DNA from: Paraburkholderia kirstenboschensis
Lineage (GTDB): Bacteria > Pseudomonadota > Gammaproteobacteria > Burkholderiales > Burkholderiaceae
Length of the DNA: 64,000 nt
Assembly: GCF_904848585.1 (NCBI RefSeq)
Contig: NZ_CAJHCR010000002.1
Span: 1-64,000 of the forward strand
Reading direction: 5' to 3'
Shown here: one piece after another, positions 1-10,971 of the stretch
Numbering within the stretch: position 1 is the stretch's first letter
Layout: each line of letters opens with the position of its first letter
Made by a program: the position numbers and the translations under genes
Notes under the pieces: model-generated
The model's input: only the letters and a program-made list of their open reading frames with translations
What the model was told of the DNA's origin: nothing
The model's database searches: none

Positions 1-1105
1 CAGCGTGCGCGTCGACCCAGCGAGCCGCACCGTGCGTGTCGATCCAGGCTGCACTGCAGCGGATGTCGATCACGCGACCCACGCCTTTGGCCTCGCCGTA
101 CCACTCGGCATAGTCGGCAGCACGGGGGTCGCAGGTCTGACCTTGGGCGGAGGAACCGGCTACCTCACGCGCAAGCACGGCCTCACGGTGGACAATCTGG
201 TAGAGGTGGATGTAGTGCTGGCCGACGGCTCTTTTGTCACCGCTAACAAGGACAAGCACGTTGACCTCTTCTGGGCGGTGCGCGGTGGCGGCGGTAACTT
301 CGGCGTGGTCACGAGTTTTCTATTTCAGGCCCACCCAGCCAAAATGGTGTTCGCCGGTCCGATCTTCTGGGACGCCAAGGAAGCCAGGCAAGTAATGGCG
401 ATGTACCGCGACTTCATCCCACACGCCCCCGAAGAGCTTGGTCTCTTTGTCGGCCTTAAAACTGTGCCTCCAACCGATCCCTTCCCTAAGGAGCACTGGA
501 ACAAACGCGCCTGTGCTCTGATCGGTGCTTTCAACGGGCCGATCGCAGAGGGTCAGCAGCTCATGACCGCGCTGCTCGAGAAACTGCCCACCCCGCTGTT
601 CAACTGGATGGGCGAGATGCCGTGGACTGCCATCAACACGTTGTTCGACCCGTTCTTCCCTAAGGGCTTGCAGTGGTACTGGAAGGGCGACTTCGTCAAG
701 GCGCTGCCTGACGAGGCAATCGACGTGCATATCGCCAACGCGCTCAAGGCACCGCCCCCCTTCTGCCTGATGCACCTTTACCCCATAGACGGCGCCGTTC
801 GGCGGGTCGCCAGGGATGCCACGCCGTGGAGCGCGCGGGACGCATCTTTTTCGATGGTAATTGCCGCTGTCAGCCCGGATCCCAAGGACGCCGAGGCGCT
901 TAAGACCTGGGGCCGTGCCTACTGGCGGGCTATCCACCCGTTCAATCTGGAAGGCGCCTACGTCAACTTCCTGGACGCCGACGAGGCCGAGAACCGAGTC
1001 GAACTGAGCTACGGCGAGAACTACACGCGCCTTGCCTCGATCAAGGCGAAGTACGATCCCAATAACCTGTTCCGAGTCAACCAGAACATTAAACCGAAAG
1101 CGTGA
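1..1105 (+). CDS. FAD-linked oxidoreductase, berberine-bridge type (5' truncated by window edge)
   Basis: The frame is open to the left edge of the window, so the true start and the first FAD-binding half-domain lie outside. About 366 residues are visible, against roughly 450-500 for the family. What remains is the second part of a PCMH-type FAD domain: a GIVGSTGVAGLTLGGGTGY stretch near residues 35-53 and a DLFWAVRGGGGNFGVV segment near residue 90. The last 45 residues form a BBE (berberine-bridge) tail with YVNFLD and YDPNNLFRVNQNI. Family members oxidise diverse alcohols or sugars with FAD that is often covalently bound; the attachment residues are not in view. The substrate cannot be inferred. 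The family call is firm and the exact function is unknown. Confidence 0.9.
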   Translation, partial: SVRVDPASRTVRVDPGCTAADVDHATHAFGLAVPLGIVGSTGVAGLTLGGGTGYLTRKHGLTVDNLVEVDVVLADGSFVTANKDKHVDLFWAVRGGGGNFGVVTSFLFQAHPAKMVFAGPIFWDAKEARQVMAMYRDFIPHAPEELGLFVGLKTVPPTDPFPKEHWNKRACALIGAFNGPIAEGQQLMTALLEKLPTPLFNWMGEMPWTAINTLFDPFFPKGLQWYWKGDFVKALPDEAIDVHIANALKAPPPFCLMHLYPIDGAVRRVARDATPWSARDASFSMVIAAVSPDPKDAEALKTWGRAYWRAIHPFNLEGAYVNFLDADEAENRVELSYGENYTRLASIKAKYDPNNLFRVNQNIKPKA

Positions 1106-1468
1106 AAATTTAAGCGCGCAGCCTCGCGCGCCCGCGCCGCGTGGTGGCGTTCAGCGCGAACACGCTGCCGACATTGCCGTCGTCGTTGCTGGGTGACTTG
1201 CGTGGGCCGCGCACGTTTGAAGAGCGTCCACGTCGCCCGAAACTGATCAGCGCGACGCGTGAATCAGATCGGAGCTAACCGAACTCCGCGGGGTTCACGT
1301 TCCCCGCACTCCATCGACTGTGTAGAGGGTTGACACACGCTGTGCGAATATCCCCGGTCTGCGATCGGTCGTGATCGTCCCTCCCCGGGGCGTTAGCGAC
1401 ATGTGCTCACCGCGTCGGCATGCGAGGCGGGAATCGTGTACCGATTAGCCGATCTCGCACCTCGGTTT
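1106..1468. other. intergenic region, convergent genes
   Basis: This lies between the oxidoreductase (plus) and the Do-like protease (minus), so both genes end here. An open plus-strand stretch from about 1130 to 1278 would encode a basic tail with LGDLRGPRTFEERPRRPK. It looks like a C-terminal scrap of a lost gene, but I cannot name it. No convincing terminator hairpin was seen. Confidence 0.3.
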
Positions 1469-3112
1469 TTATTTGAGGTCGACCGTGACGAAGCTTCGTG
1501 CGTGATTGCGCTGGATCAGCAACGCTGCCTTCTTGCCAGCCCTTGCCGCAAGCGACGCCAGTTCATCCTGCGACGCGACCAGCGTGCCGTTCAACGCCAG
1601 CACGACATCGCCCGGCTTGATGCCGGCAGCGGCCGCTGTCCCCGACACGTCATCGACCATCAGGCCTTGAGGAAGGTCCATACTGCGCCGCTCCTGATCG
1701 GTCAAAGAATGCATCGTTAGGCCAAGATGATCGAGCGCGTGAAACTGCGGCGAGCCTGCGTCAGAGCTTGGGCCTGCAACACCGCCCGCACCTGCGTTCG
1801 CCTGTTGCGACGCTGGCCCGACATTCACCATCACGGTCATCGGCTTGTGATCGCGGATCAGCTTCAGCGGGACTTTCGTCCCGGTCTGCAACGCCGGGTT
1901 CTGTCCGGTTAGATCGGCCGCGTGGTCGATAGGCCTGTCGGCGAGTTGCACGATCACGTCGCCCGTTTTCAGATTGCTCGCCGCCGCCGAACTGCCCGGG
2001 TCGACCGACGTCACCAGCGCGCCCGCCGCGCGCGGCAGGCCGAACGCGCTCGCCAGATTCGTATCGACGTCCTCTACCTGAATGCCCAGATTGCTGCGCG
2101 CATTGTCTTGAGCGCTTGGCTGGCCTTGCTGGGCTTGCTGGGCTTGCTCACCCTGCAACCGCGAGCGCACGTTGTTCGCCATATTGATCGGGATTGCGAA
2201 CGTCAGGCTCTGCAAGCGGTCGCTATCGGCATACACCTGGACGTCAATGCCGATCACTTCGCCCGCGCGGTTGAACACGGGGCCGCCCGAGTTGTCGGGG
2301 TTCAGCGACACGTCCGTCTGGAAGAACGGAAACGTGCTGCCATCGGCGAGCGTGCGCGACGTCGCGCTGACGATGCCCGCCGTAACCGTGTTCTGGTAGC
2401 TGTCTGGTGAACCGATCGTCAGCACCTGCTCGCCGACGCGCACGCGCGCCGAATCGCCGAGCTTGACGGTAGGCAGCTTCGTCGCGTCGATCTGGATCAC
2501 GGCGATGTCGCTTTGCGTATCGACGGCCACGATTTTTGCCTTGAACTCGCGCCGGTCGGTCAGGCGCACGGTCACGTCATCCGACTGATCGACGACATGC
2601 GCCGTCGTCAGAATGAGACCGTTCGGGCTCACGATGAAGCCCGATCCGACGCCGGACATCGCGCGCGGCGTAGCGCCCTGCCCGTTTTGCGATTGTGGCA
2701 AGGCCTGCTTGAAGAACGAGAAGATGGGATCGTCACCGTCGACCGCTTCGGCGCTGGGACCAAAAGGGGGCGTCGCGCTCGCCGGCGCATTCACCGGCAC
2801 TGTCACGCGGATATTGACAACCGCTGGCCCATAGCGCTCGACGATCGCAGGAAAGTCGATTGGCGCGGGCGTGCTGCCGGTTGCGGCGCGTATTTCCTTC
2901 GCTCGCGCGGTGGCGGCCGCCGATGGGGGCGCTGATGCAGGAGCAACCGCGGAAGCGGCTGCCGGAGAAGTGGCGACTGCGGCTGCGTCCGCGCAGGAAC
3001 AACCGGTCACATATGCCGTTGTTACGGCGGTGTAAAACCAGATGCGAGACAGGGTTGAGCGGGTCGATTTGGTCAGGTTAAACACAGCGCGCCTCCCATG
3101 GTGCCTTTGCAC
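1469..3112 (-). CDS. Do/HtrA-family periplasmic serine protease with two PDZ domains
   Basis: Predicted envelope quality-control protease that degrades misfolded proteins. The N-terminus has a hydrophobic stretch ending VTGC (Cys38), so it may be a lipoprotein; a GTG start at 3112 is the only obvious one in frame. The trypsin-like domain spans about residues 85-300 with the triad His172 (TTAHVVD), Asp202 (SDIAVIQ) and Ser275 (NSGGP). Two PDZ domains follow at about 345-430 and 465-545, as in DegP/MucD. The residue two before the catalytic serine, usually glycine in this family (GNSGGP), is aspartate (DNSGGP). An Ala/Pro-rich linker (residues 40-80) follows the signal. It is monocistronic and flanked by long non-coding stretches. 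Confidence 0.92.
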   Translation of the reverse strand: MQRHHGRRAVFNLTKSTRSTLSRIWFYTAVTTAYVTGCSCADAAAVATSPAAASAVAPASAPPSAAATARAKEIRAATGSTPAPIDFPAIVERYGPAVVNIRVTVPVNAPASATPPFGPSAEAVDGDDPIFSFFKQALPQSQNGQGATPRAMSGVGSGFIVSPNGLILTTAHVVDQSDDVTVRLTDRREFKAKIVAVDTQSDIAVIQIDATKLPTVKLGDSARVRVGEQVLTIGSPDSYQNTVTAGIVSATSRTLADGSTFPFFQTDVSLNPDNSGGPVFNRAGEVIGIDVQVYADSDRLQSLTFAIPINMANNVRSRLQGEQAQQAQQGQPSAQDNARSNLGIQVEDVDTNLASAFGLPRAAGALVTSVDPGSSAAASNLKTGDVIVQLADRPIDHAADLTGQNPALQTGTKVPLKLIRDHKPMTVMVNVGPASQQANAGAGGVAGPSSDAGSPQFHALDHLGLTMHSLTDQERRSMDLPQGLMVDDVSGTAAAAGIKPGDVVLALNGTLVASQDELASLAARAGKKAALLIQRNHARSFVTVDLK

Positions 3113-3665
3113 TGTGAAGAATTATTTCGCGCGTGTGATAGCGTCGAGCGTTCCAGTGCGCTCGCGCGCAGGGATGCGATCGACCGGATACACGATCCTC
3201 GGATCAAAGTCGACTTGGGATTCGGCTGCAGCATGTTTGCCAGCAATGGGCCATCAGGACGCGGACGGTTTGCTTGCTCTCTCTCTTTTATTTATAGGGA
3301 AGCGGCGGGCAAATTGCAGCGAGTACAAATCCTGGCGTGCGTCAAAGGGTTGTCGTCGGCTCGCGTTTCATGCGGCGGTGCAAAAAGGGCCGACGACCCG
3401 TTCCTGCGCATAGCTAAGCGCGCCGTCGCCAGCCGCTTCTCACTGTTCGGCCCCGCGCTCGCCGCTGATGCCCAGTAGCCTTTTGTCGATGACAAGGCGC
3501 TGAGAGCACGCGTTTCAAATGCTCCTGATCGACCCGTTACTGGCGGTCGGATGGTCGCGGTTCCATCGGCAGGTATCTGAGTGGAACGGCCGTACTGAGC
3601 CCTTCGTTTATGGACTCGTCTTCGGACGAAGCGGCGCGCGACGGTAAGCCTTTTTGCCAAGATCT
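3113..3665. other. long intergenic region upstream of the Do-like protease
   Basis: About 550 bases between the protease start and the porin relic. Several short open frames exist on both strands, but none has a recognisable domain or convincing start. The promoter of the protease should lie near 3113-3250 on the minus strand. I see no RNA gene or repeat here. Confidence 0.3.
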
Positions 3666-4002
3666 TTAAGATCCCATATTACATAAGAAGATTTTGGGCA
3701 GCGCCGCGAACTTCTTGTGATGGGAAATTTGAATGCGCTCCGCCAGTTCGCCCATCTGGACGGCACGGATTTCGGCGTACGAGAGCGTGGCGTCCGACAC
3801 CGGTTCATCTGGCACGCTCGCGAGCCCATGCACGAGATTGGCATGACTAACTATGTCGATCACCCGCCCGGCGGCGGTGACCTGGTTGTTCGTGTAGGTC
3901 AGACTGGCGTCGATCAAACCGTAAAGCGTGACACTTCTTTGGGCATGCGCTACGCCCGCCAGTGTGATCATCGCCGCCGCACCGGATAAGTAACTTGTTC
4001 AT
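3666..4002 (-). pseudogene. porin relic: frameshifted signal peptide fused to unrelated sequence
   Basis: The ATG at 4002 begins MNKLLI, as in the intact porin at 21103. Two bases are missing in codons 6-7, which throws the signal peptide out of frame. After the gap the frame again reads as porin (ITLAGVAHAQRSVTLYG, then LIDASLTYTNNQVTAAG), clearly paralogous to the intact gene. The homology stops near 3868. The frame then runs into unrelated sequence (VIDIVSHANLVHG and onward) to a stop near 3666. Bases upstream of the ATG also match the leader of the intact porin (GCAGACAAATGAACAAG and a shared CAAAGCATTGC), so the copy included the promoter-proximal leader. It is not functional. Confidence 0.75.
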
Positions 4003-4228
4003 TTGTCTGCCTCGGCTTAAGACCGAGAGAAGACATTCTCCGGCAATGCTTTGAACACAGACGTGGGTGCCTGGACGGCGCGGCACTATCGGACATGGTC
4101 AGGAGAAGGCGCGATAATCTATATGGCGCTGACCTCTCACAACTATGTGGAGTCGCCCCTCACAAGTGCCGGGTCGTTGCGCAGATACGGGATGCGAGCC
4201 CGCAAGGCTTAGAACGGATCGGGGCCCG

Positions 4229-4909
4229 TTAGCCGCCGAGCTTAATGATTGCTATCGTAAGCAGAATGCCAAGCGCGATCATTGCAATACCTGCCTTCAT
4301 TGGCCCTGCACCGGTGTAGCGCCCCAGCGCAAAGCCGGCGATGAAAAGCATCCCAAGAGTAAGCACGCGCGAGGCGATCAATGCCGTTGTAACATCCCTC
4401 ACGACGAGAAACGGCACCGCGACCGGAAACGTCCCCAGAACCACAAGCAGAAAGATGCCTAGCGCGCCGACGAAGTCACCACTCACAAAACTTGCCCGAG
4501 GTGGCAGCGTCGATGCGGTCGCGAGGCGCACGCGGATCCGCTCGAGGTCGGCATCTTCGACGAGCCGCCCCAGCTTCTCGGGCAATGCATCGCGCAACAA
4601 CCGCACGGCTACCGCCTGGTTCTGCTCCCGCTGTACGGTCTCCGCGAGTTTCAGGCGCTGCCCTCGGTCGGCGAGCGTGCGTACGAGATACATCACGGCG
4701 TCGGCGAGTCCCCACGCGAGATTGCATCCAAGCGCGGCAAAGAACATCCTGTACCCCTCATCTTCGCGTGCAGTTACTGCCCTGACGGCGCCGACGAATG
4801 TCAGGGCCATGAACAGGCCAAAACATATCTCACAGACACGGTCAACAGTATTGAGAATCGGTTCACGCCGTTCGGGTTCGGCATGTCCGGCCGGCATGAT
4901 AGTGCTCAT
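4229..4909 (-). CDS. VIT1/CCC1-like multi-pass membrane protein
   Basis: 226 residues from the ATG at 4909, which has a GAGG five bases upstream; the frame is open further upstream from a TTG at 4933. It shows about five hydrophobic segments: one near 25-45, one around GCNLAWGLADAVMYL (about 75-90), then three in the C-terminal half separated by a charged cytoplasmic stretch (RLKLAETVQREQNQ to RIRVRLATAS). The layout and the GCNLAWGL-DA motif recall the VIT1/CCC1 family of iron/manganese transporters, but the protein is divergent and metal specificity cannot be claimed. It is monocistronic. Confidence 0.6.
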   Translation of the reverse strand: MSTIMPAGHAEPERREPILNTVDRVCEICFGLFMALTFVGAVRAVTAREDEGYRMFFAALGCNLAWGLADAVMYLVRTLADRGQRLKLAETVQREQNQAVAVRLLRDALPEKLGRLVEDADLERIRVRLATASTLPPRASFVSGDFVGALGIFLLVVLGTFPVAVPFLVVRDVTTALIASRVLTLGMLFIAGFALGRYTGAGPMKAGIAMIALGILLTIAIIKLGG

Positions 4910-5616
4910 ATGGCCTCGACTGGAGATAGTCAACGAGACGTTTCGCTAGCTGCCAGCATGGGGTGCTGGTACGAGCAGTATATGAAAGAGACGACAGTTC
5001 GGAACTTATTTTGACAGACCGGGGACGGCGGGAGTGGCCCGAGAATCCCGACGCCAGCGGGATGCGGCTGTGGACCGGCAGCGACGTGACCGCTGATGCC
5101 TGCGCCTGACTGTGGCGCTTCGATCAATTGAGGTACACGAACGGTAGTTGACGCATCGCCATTCCTGCATTGATGCCTTTCGGGCTCCGGTGCCGGAATC
5201 GGTTCGCGATTATCAAGAAGAAGTGGATCGAATCGGACTTCATCGCGAGTGTTACGGCGGCGGCCGTCGTGCTTCCAAAGGCGACATCCTGGCGTCACGC
5301 CGAGCGCCTCGAATCCCCCGGATGGTTGTGGATCGCAAACCGATCACGCTGCAGCCGCAGCGGCGTGAACGTTTCAGATGCGAAACGGCATCGATCTTTT
5401 TCGGAGTATCACTTCCGCTTGTGGCGGGTTAAGTCGGTTAGCGGTCTTTCTGTTAAGTCGGGTTCGAGTAAAGCTGGGCCCTTTGCCGGTTGCCTATTAG
5501 TGTCGCGGGGCGGAGTTCGTGTGATTTCGTTGCTTGCAGGGATCCGCTTCACATGGCTATCATCATTGCAACCCGCGCCCCGCCTGCCCTCGCGGTGGCG
5601 GGGGGCCTCCCTCAGC
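4910..5616. other. intergenic region with no supported gene
   Basis: About 700 bases between the VIT-like gene and the end of the PLD-family gene. Open frames on both strands (for example minus 4930-5298 and plus 5170 onward) have shadow-type composition and no domain I recognise. The promoter of the VIT-like gene should lie just above 4910. Confidence 0.3.
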
Positions 5617-7173
5617 TCAAAGCTGCGATTCAATGGGCAGCAGACCCATGAACCAGACGCCGGAGCGGCGCAGGACGGTGGTCTCCGGCTCTGTGTCCAG
5701 TTCCTTCACCGTCCCGTCCGCCGCGGTATCGATCCAGACGATTCTGCGACTGCCGTCTGCGTCGGTGCGCAGTCGGAGCTGCCATGCGATCTGATTCAGC
5801 CGCGGTTCGACGTAGCCGATGACCTGGTTTGCGATCGCTGCGCTGTCGCACAACACGCCTATTTCAGTGTTGAGATAGACCGAGCGCGGGTCGAGATTCA
5901 TCGAGCCGATGAACACCCGTTCACGGTCGAACACAAACGTCTTCGCATGCAGCGACGCTTTCGACGAACCGAAGAACTGCTTCTTGTTAACCGCGTCTGC
6001 GCCTTCTGCAACGGGCTTGAATTCGTAGAGCTGCACGCCCGCGGCGAGCAGGTCTTCGCGGTAGCGCCGATACCCCGCATGAACGGCGGCGACGTCGGTC
6101 GCCGCCAGCGAGTTGGTCAGCACCGTCACGCGCACGCCATTTCCAGTCAACCTGCGCAGCCAGGTCACGCCATTTTTTCCGGGTACGAAGTACGGGGAGA
6201 TGACCAGCAGTTCGCGACTCGGGTGAAGGTCCTGCGCTCTTAGAGCGGTCAGCAAGTGGCCTTGCGACTCTTCAGGGGCGCGCGTGACCTTGGACGGGTC
6301 ATCGTAGAACAGCGTGGCTTTGCCCCAGCTATAGTCGGCGGCGCCCGTCTCGATGACTTGCGCAAGCCGTTGTCTCGCGTGCACGACATAGGGCGAGGCC
6401 TGTTCCGAAGCGACGTAGCGGTCCAGCTCCTCGCGATACGCCGATAATTTTTCGGGGTCTGCGGGGATGCCCATCAGCCGGTCGATCGGATAGGCCGCAT
6501 CGGAATTCCAGAACGTGTCGAAGGAGTTCGAGACGTTCTGGACGATCGGCCCATGCATCAATACGTCGAGATCCCCGAATGTCACCACACTCGACGCACC
6601 GAAATATTCGTCGCCGACATTTCGCCCGCCCAGAATCGTGGCCCGGTTATCGGCTATGAGTGCCTTGTTGTGCATGCGGCGGTTCACCCGCGAGAAGTCG
6701 AGCGCAGCCGAGATCGTCTTGAACTGACGGCTCGCCACCGGGTTGAAGAGCCGAATAGAAATACTGGGGTGGGCGCTCAATGCGAGCAACGCCTCGTCGT
6801 CGGCGTTCGTGCCCAGGTCGTCGAGCAATACCCGCACCCTGACGCCGCGGTCCGCCGCCTTCAGCACGGCCGACGCAAGGGCGCGCCCCGTCAGGTCGCT
6901 GTGCCAGATGTAGTACTCAAGGTCGAGTGTTTTCTCAGCCTTTTCGGTAAGGATCACCCGCGCGAGGAGCGCGTCGACGGAATCGGGCAGCAGGTGAAAC
7001 GCGCTCTCGCCAGGATGAGCGTGCTCGCCGGCCGCGAGGTGCTCGGCAAGCGGCGTCGCTCCTGTATCTTGCGCCGCATAGGTCGGCGTGCGTCCGATCT
7101 GTGGGGGCAGGCTGGCGCACGAGGCCAGCATTGCAATCAGAACGGCTGCGGCAAGATTTTGAAGTCTGGCCAT
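5617..7173 (-). CDS. phospholipase D-family lipoprotein, cardiolipin synthase C-like
   Basis: 518 residues starting at the ATG at 7173, chosen because it opens directly into a lipoprotein signal (MARLQNLAAAVLIAMLASC, lipobox LASC, Cys19) and has a GAAGAGAG ribosome site. The frame is open about 160 codons further upstream, but that part has shadow composition. Two HKD catalytic motifs are present: His168-Lys170-Asp175 (HNKALIAD) and His409-Lys411-Asp416 (HAKTFVFD), each followed by a Gly-Gly/Ser-Met-Asn segment. Members such as ClsC/YmdC transfer phosphatidyl groups to make cardiolipin, while others are phospholipases. Anchoring on the periplasmic face is inferred from the lipobox. No partner gene such as ymdB is adjacent. 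Confidence 0.88.
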   Translation of the reverse strand: MARLQNLAAAVLIAMLASCASLPPQIGRTPTYAAQDTGATPLAEHLAAGEHAHPGESAFHLLPDSVDALLARVILTEKAEKTLDLEYYIWHSDLTGRALASAVLKAADRGVRVRVLLDDLGTNADDEALLALSAHPSISIRLFNPVASRQFKTISAALDFSRVNRRMHNKALIADNRATILGGRNVGDEYFGASSVVTFGDLDVLMHGPIVQNVSNSFDTFWNSDAAYPIDRLMGIPADPEKLSAYREELDRYVASEQASPYVVHARQRLAQVIETGAADYSWGKATLFYDDPSKVTRAPEESQGHLLTALRAQDLHPSRELLVISPYFVPGKNGVTWLRRLTGNGVRVTVLTNSLAATDVAAVHAGYRRYREDLLAAGVQLYEFKPVAEGADAVNKKQFFGSSKASLHAKTFVFDRERVFIGSMNLDPRSVYLNTEIGVLCDSAAIANQVIGYVEPRLNQIAWQLRLRTDADGSRRIVWIDTAADGTVKELDTEPETTVLRRSGVWFMGLLPIESQL

Positions 7174-7687
7174 ATTCGAGCTCTCTTCGCTTGCTGGACT
7201 CGCCTGCCGACGCCTATGCCAGCTCTGCACAGCAATGGGCCAGCGCGGCCACGAGCCACCAGGACGGAGAGCAATCATCGCAGATTCGACCGCCTTCCGC
7301 CAAGCCCGCGCGGGCATGGCCAAGCCCGCGCGGACGTGGCGCACACGAGGTAGGCACGGGCGCCCCTCACAGGAGCGTTCGGCATTCGGGAATTCTGGAA
7401 ACAGCAGCTGTGTGAGGAAAGCGTTGGTCGCCAGGAGCGCGGACGCGCTCACTCCGCACTTGATCGCGTTTCTTTGCTCAATCGCCGTGGTCTTGTGGGA
7501 GAGCTCCGACTGCGCGACATCGCGCAGGCCGGGCGTCGTCCACTGGAGGCTTCGCCTGCGCATAGCCAATGAGCGGCCGTAGTTGCACGCAAACCAGACA
7601 CTCCCGTGGCCGATCAACAACTTGAGTGAACGACCGTTTGTGGCCGACCGTCGCCCCACGAGGGAGTTCTGCCACTTGCGTTGGTGG
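7174..7687. other. intergenic region upstream of the PLD lipoprotein gene
   Basis: About 510 bases. It holds the promoter side of the PLD-family gene and a short direct repeat (7299-7333). The stretch 7540-7680 (with GAACGACCGTTTGTGGCCGA) has the look of a dispersed Burkholderiales intergenic element, but this is an impression from memory, not shown by the window itself. Confidence 0.3.
7299..7333. repeat. 15-bp direct repeat, two copies
   Basis: The 15 bases GCCAAGCCCGCGCGG occur at 7299-7313 and again at 7319-7333, a 20-base period. The repeat lies in non-coding sequence between the PLD lipoprotein gene and the glutathione transferase relic. No function is suggested. Confidence 0.6.
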
Positions 7688-9132
<1,445 letters not shown>

Positions 9133-9383
9133 GGCGACCTCCTTATCCGCTCTCCTCTCCGCAGGAAAGCCGTTCGAGTGCTCAGATCACGTCGATAGAA
9201 GACAATGCTGCGCCGCCCCCCAGTAAGTACCCTCTTCGGGGTTCTGGGCAATCATGTGGCCCCGCCGCTGTCGAAATGCAGAACACCGAGCGAACCGTGC
9301 CGGCCTGCCGCGTCGGCGTGCTTCACAGCTAGCGCACGCATTTCATCAAGCGCCGCGTTTGCGACGGGGCGGGTGGCAGAAAT

Positions 9384-10208
9384 TTACCTGCGAAGCTCCG
9401 GGATAAACCTGAATGGATAGTCGGGTTCTTTGTAATCTCCGGGCTTCTGTCGTTTGGGCAACGTGACCTTCTCGCGCGCCACCTCCTCATAGGGAATTTT
9501 GCTTAGTAAGTGGCTAATGAGATCGAGGCGTGCGCGCTTCTTGTCATCCGACTTCACGACGTACCAGGGCGCAAACTCAGTGTCGGTCGCCATGAACATT
9601 TCATCGCGTGCGCGGGAGTAATCGTACCACCGCTGGTATGACTCAAGGTCCATCGGTGACAGCTTCCAGATTTTCCGTTGATCATGAATACGCGCTTCCA
9701 ATCGACGCGTCTGCTCTGCCATACCGACTTCGAGCCAGTACTTGAGCAAAGTGACGCCGGAATCAGTCACCGCCCGCTCGACCAATGGCGCGTCTTTCAG
9801 AAATATCCTTGCCTGTTCTTCGGTGCAGAACCCCATGACCCGTTCCACTCCGGCGCGGTTGTACCAACTGCGATCGAACAGGACAATTTCGCCGCTCGCG
9901 GGAAGATGCGGCAGGTAACGTTGCATATACATCTGGGATTTTTCACGGTCGGATGGCGCTGGCAATGCGACGACGTGAAATATGCGCGGACTCACGCGCT
10001 CGGTAATCGCCTTGATCGTACCGCCCTTGCCGGCACCGTCGCGGCCTTCGAATAACACGCATATCTTGGCGCCCGTTGCAACGACCCATTGCTGGAGCTT
10101 GACCAGTTCGACGTGAAGGCGAGCCAGCTCTTTCACGTACTCCCTGTTTCCCAGATGATGCTGCCTGTTTGCCTCTGTCGGACTTGCACCTACCTTTGCA
10201 TCCTTCAT
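9384..10208 (-). CDS. ppk2: polyphosphate kinase 2 (PPK2 family)
   Basis: 274 residues with ATG at 10208 preceded by GGGAGAAG. PPK2 enzymes transfer phosphate between polyphosphate and nucleotides in the cytoplasm. The Walker A loop GRDGAGKGG is at residues 55-63, the Walker B/lid segment DRSWYNRAGVE at 112-122, and the family stretch KIWKLSPMDLESYQRWYDYS and WYVVKSDDKKRARL follow. It is a single-domain protein of the usual length for short PPK2s; I cannot tell from sequence alone whether it prefers ADP or GDP. It is upstream of the Na/Pi cotransporter in the same orientation. Confidence 0.93.
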   Translation of the reverse strand: MKDAKVGASPTEANRQHHLGNREYVKELARLHVELVKLQQWVVATGAKICVLFEGRDGAGKGGTIKAITERVSPRIFHVVALPAPSDREKSQMYMQRYLPHLPASGEIVLFDRSWYNRAGVERVMGFCTEEQARIFLKDAPLVERAVTDSGVTLLKYWLEVGMAEQTRRLEARIHDQRKIWKLSPMDLESYQRWYDYSRARDEMFMATDTEFAPWYVVKSDDKKRARLDLISHLLSKIPYEEVAREKVTLPKRQKPGDYKEPDYPFRFIPELRR

Positions 10209-10451
10209 CGCGCTTCTCCCACGGCATGTCGGGTTTGCTGCCTTGCCGCACCTGGTTCGTCACAGTCCCTTTGAATTGCCCAAACACCTGTTGCCATAGC
10301 GAACGGCACCAGCATACGCGGTCAGAAGCGTTTCGAAAGCAACTGAGCGAAAACCCCCTTAACCGGACTAAGGCAAAATAGGCGAGTACGTTACGCGCGA
10401 CGGCGGCATCGCGCCGCTGTGTTGCGCCAATCGGACGCATGGAGATGCGCT

Positions 10452-10763
10452 ATGGAAAAGCTCACGAAAAGCTGCTCGACGCTTGCTGCGTTGGGGCTCC
10501 TCCTGACTGGCTATGCCGCCGCCGGAGTACCACACAGCGGGCCACACCTGACCCCAACCGAGTGCCGTGACCTGGCCGCGACCAAGAGCAATGCGCCTCG
10601 GACGAGGTCACAACACAGAAGCGAGCTTTCGGCTCTCAGCAAAGCGGGCTACAACCCATCACCATGGCACGACGACCCAAATTACCCAGCGGATCTACAC
10701 GCGGCGCAGCGCCGGGTCGACCATTGGTTTGAAACGGAGTGCAAGCCGCCTCAGCCCAAATGA
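10452..10763 (+). CDS. small exported protein, DUF4148-like
   Basis: 103 residues from the ATG at 10452, chosen because GGAG lies seven bases upstream and the first 25 residues form a signal peptide (MEKLTKSC then ALGLLLTGYAAAG). The mature part, LTPTECRDLAATKSNAP and then GYNPSPWHDDPNYPADLHAAQRRVDHWFETEC, matches the pattern of short DUF4148-type periplasmic proteins common in Burkholderiales, with two conserved cysteines. The function of this family is unknown. It is divergent from the PPK2 gene. Confidence 0.7.
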   Translation: MEKLTKSCSTLAALGLLLTGYAAAGVPHSGPHLTPTECRDLAATKSNAPRTRSQHRSELSALSKAGYNPSPWHDDPNYPADLHAAQRRVDHWFETECKPPQPK

Positions 10764-10971
10764 GGAGCCCGAAGCCACTTGGGTCCACGTCAGAGTTAGC
10801 GCGCCGCAACCGCGCGTCGCATTGCAGCGCAGCTGCCGATACCTTGGAGCGTGGCCCGCAGATCGGCCCACGGGTCTCCCTTTCGACGAAGTACATGGGC
10901 GCTGCTGTTTTCTCACGCCACTAGCCGGCGTTACTGACATCGCCCAGTTCGCGCCACCAGATCGGCATTGA

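Noticed and set aside
3292..3660. Minus-strand 122-codon frame with GYWASAASAGPNSEK
   Set aside because: No domain; it looks like a spurious frame over intergenic DNA, although the sequence seemed vaguely familiar.
5170..6243. Plus-strand 357-codon open frame across the start of the PLD-gene end
   Set aside because: Most of it is antisense to the PLD lipoprotein gene; the remainder lacks a plausible product.
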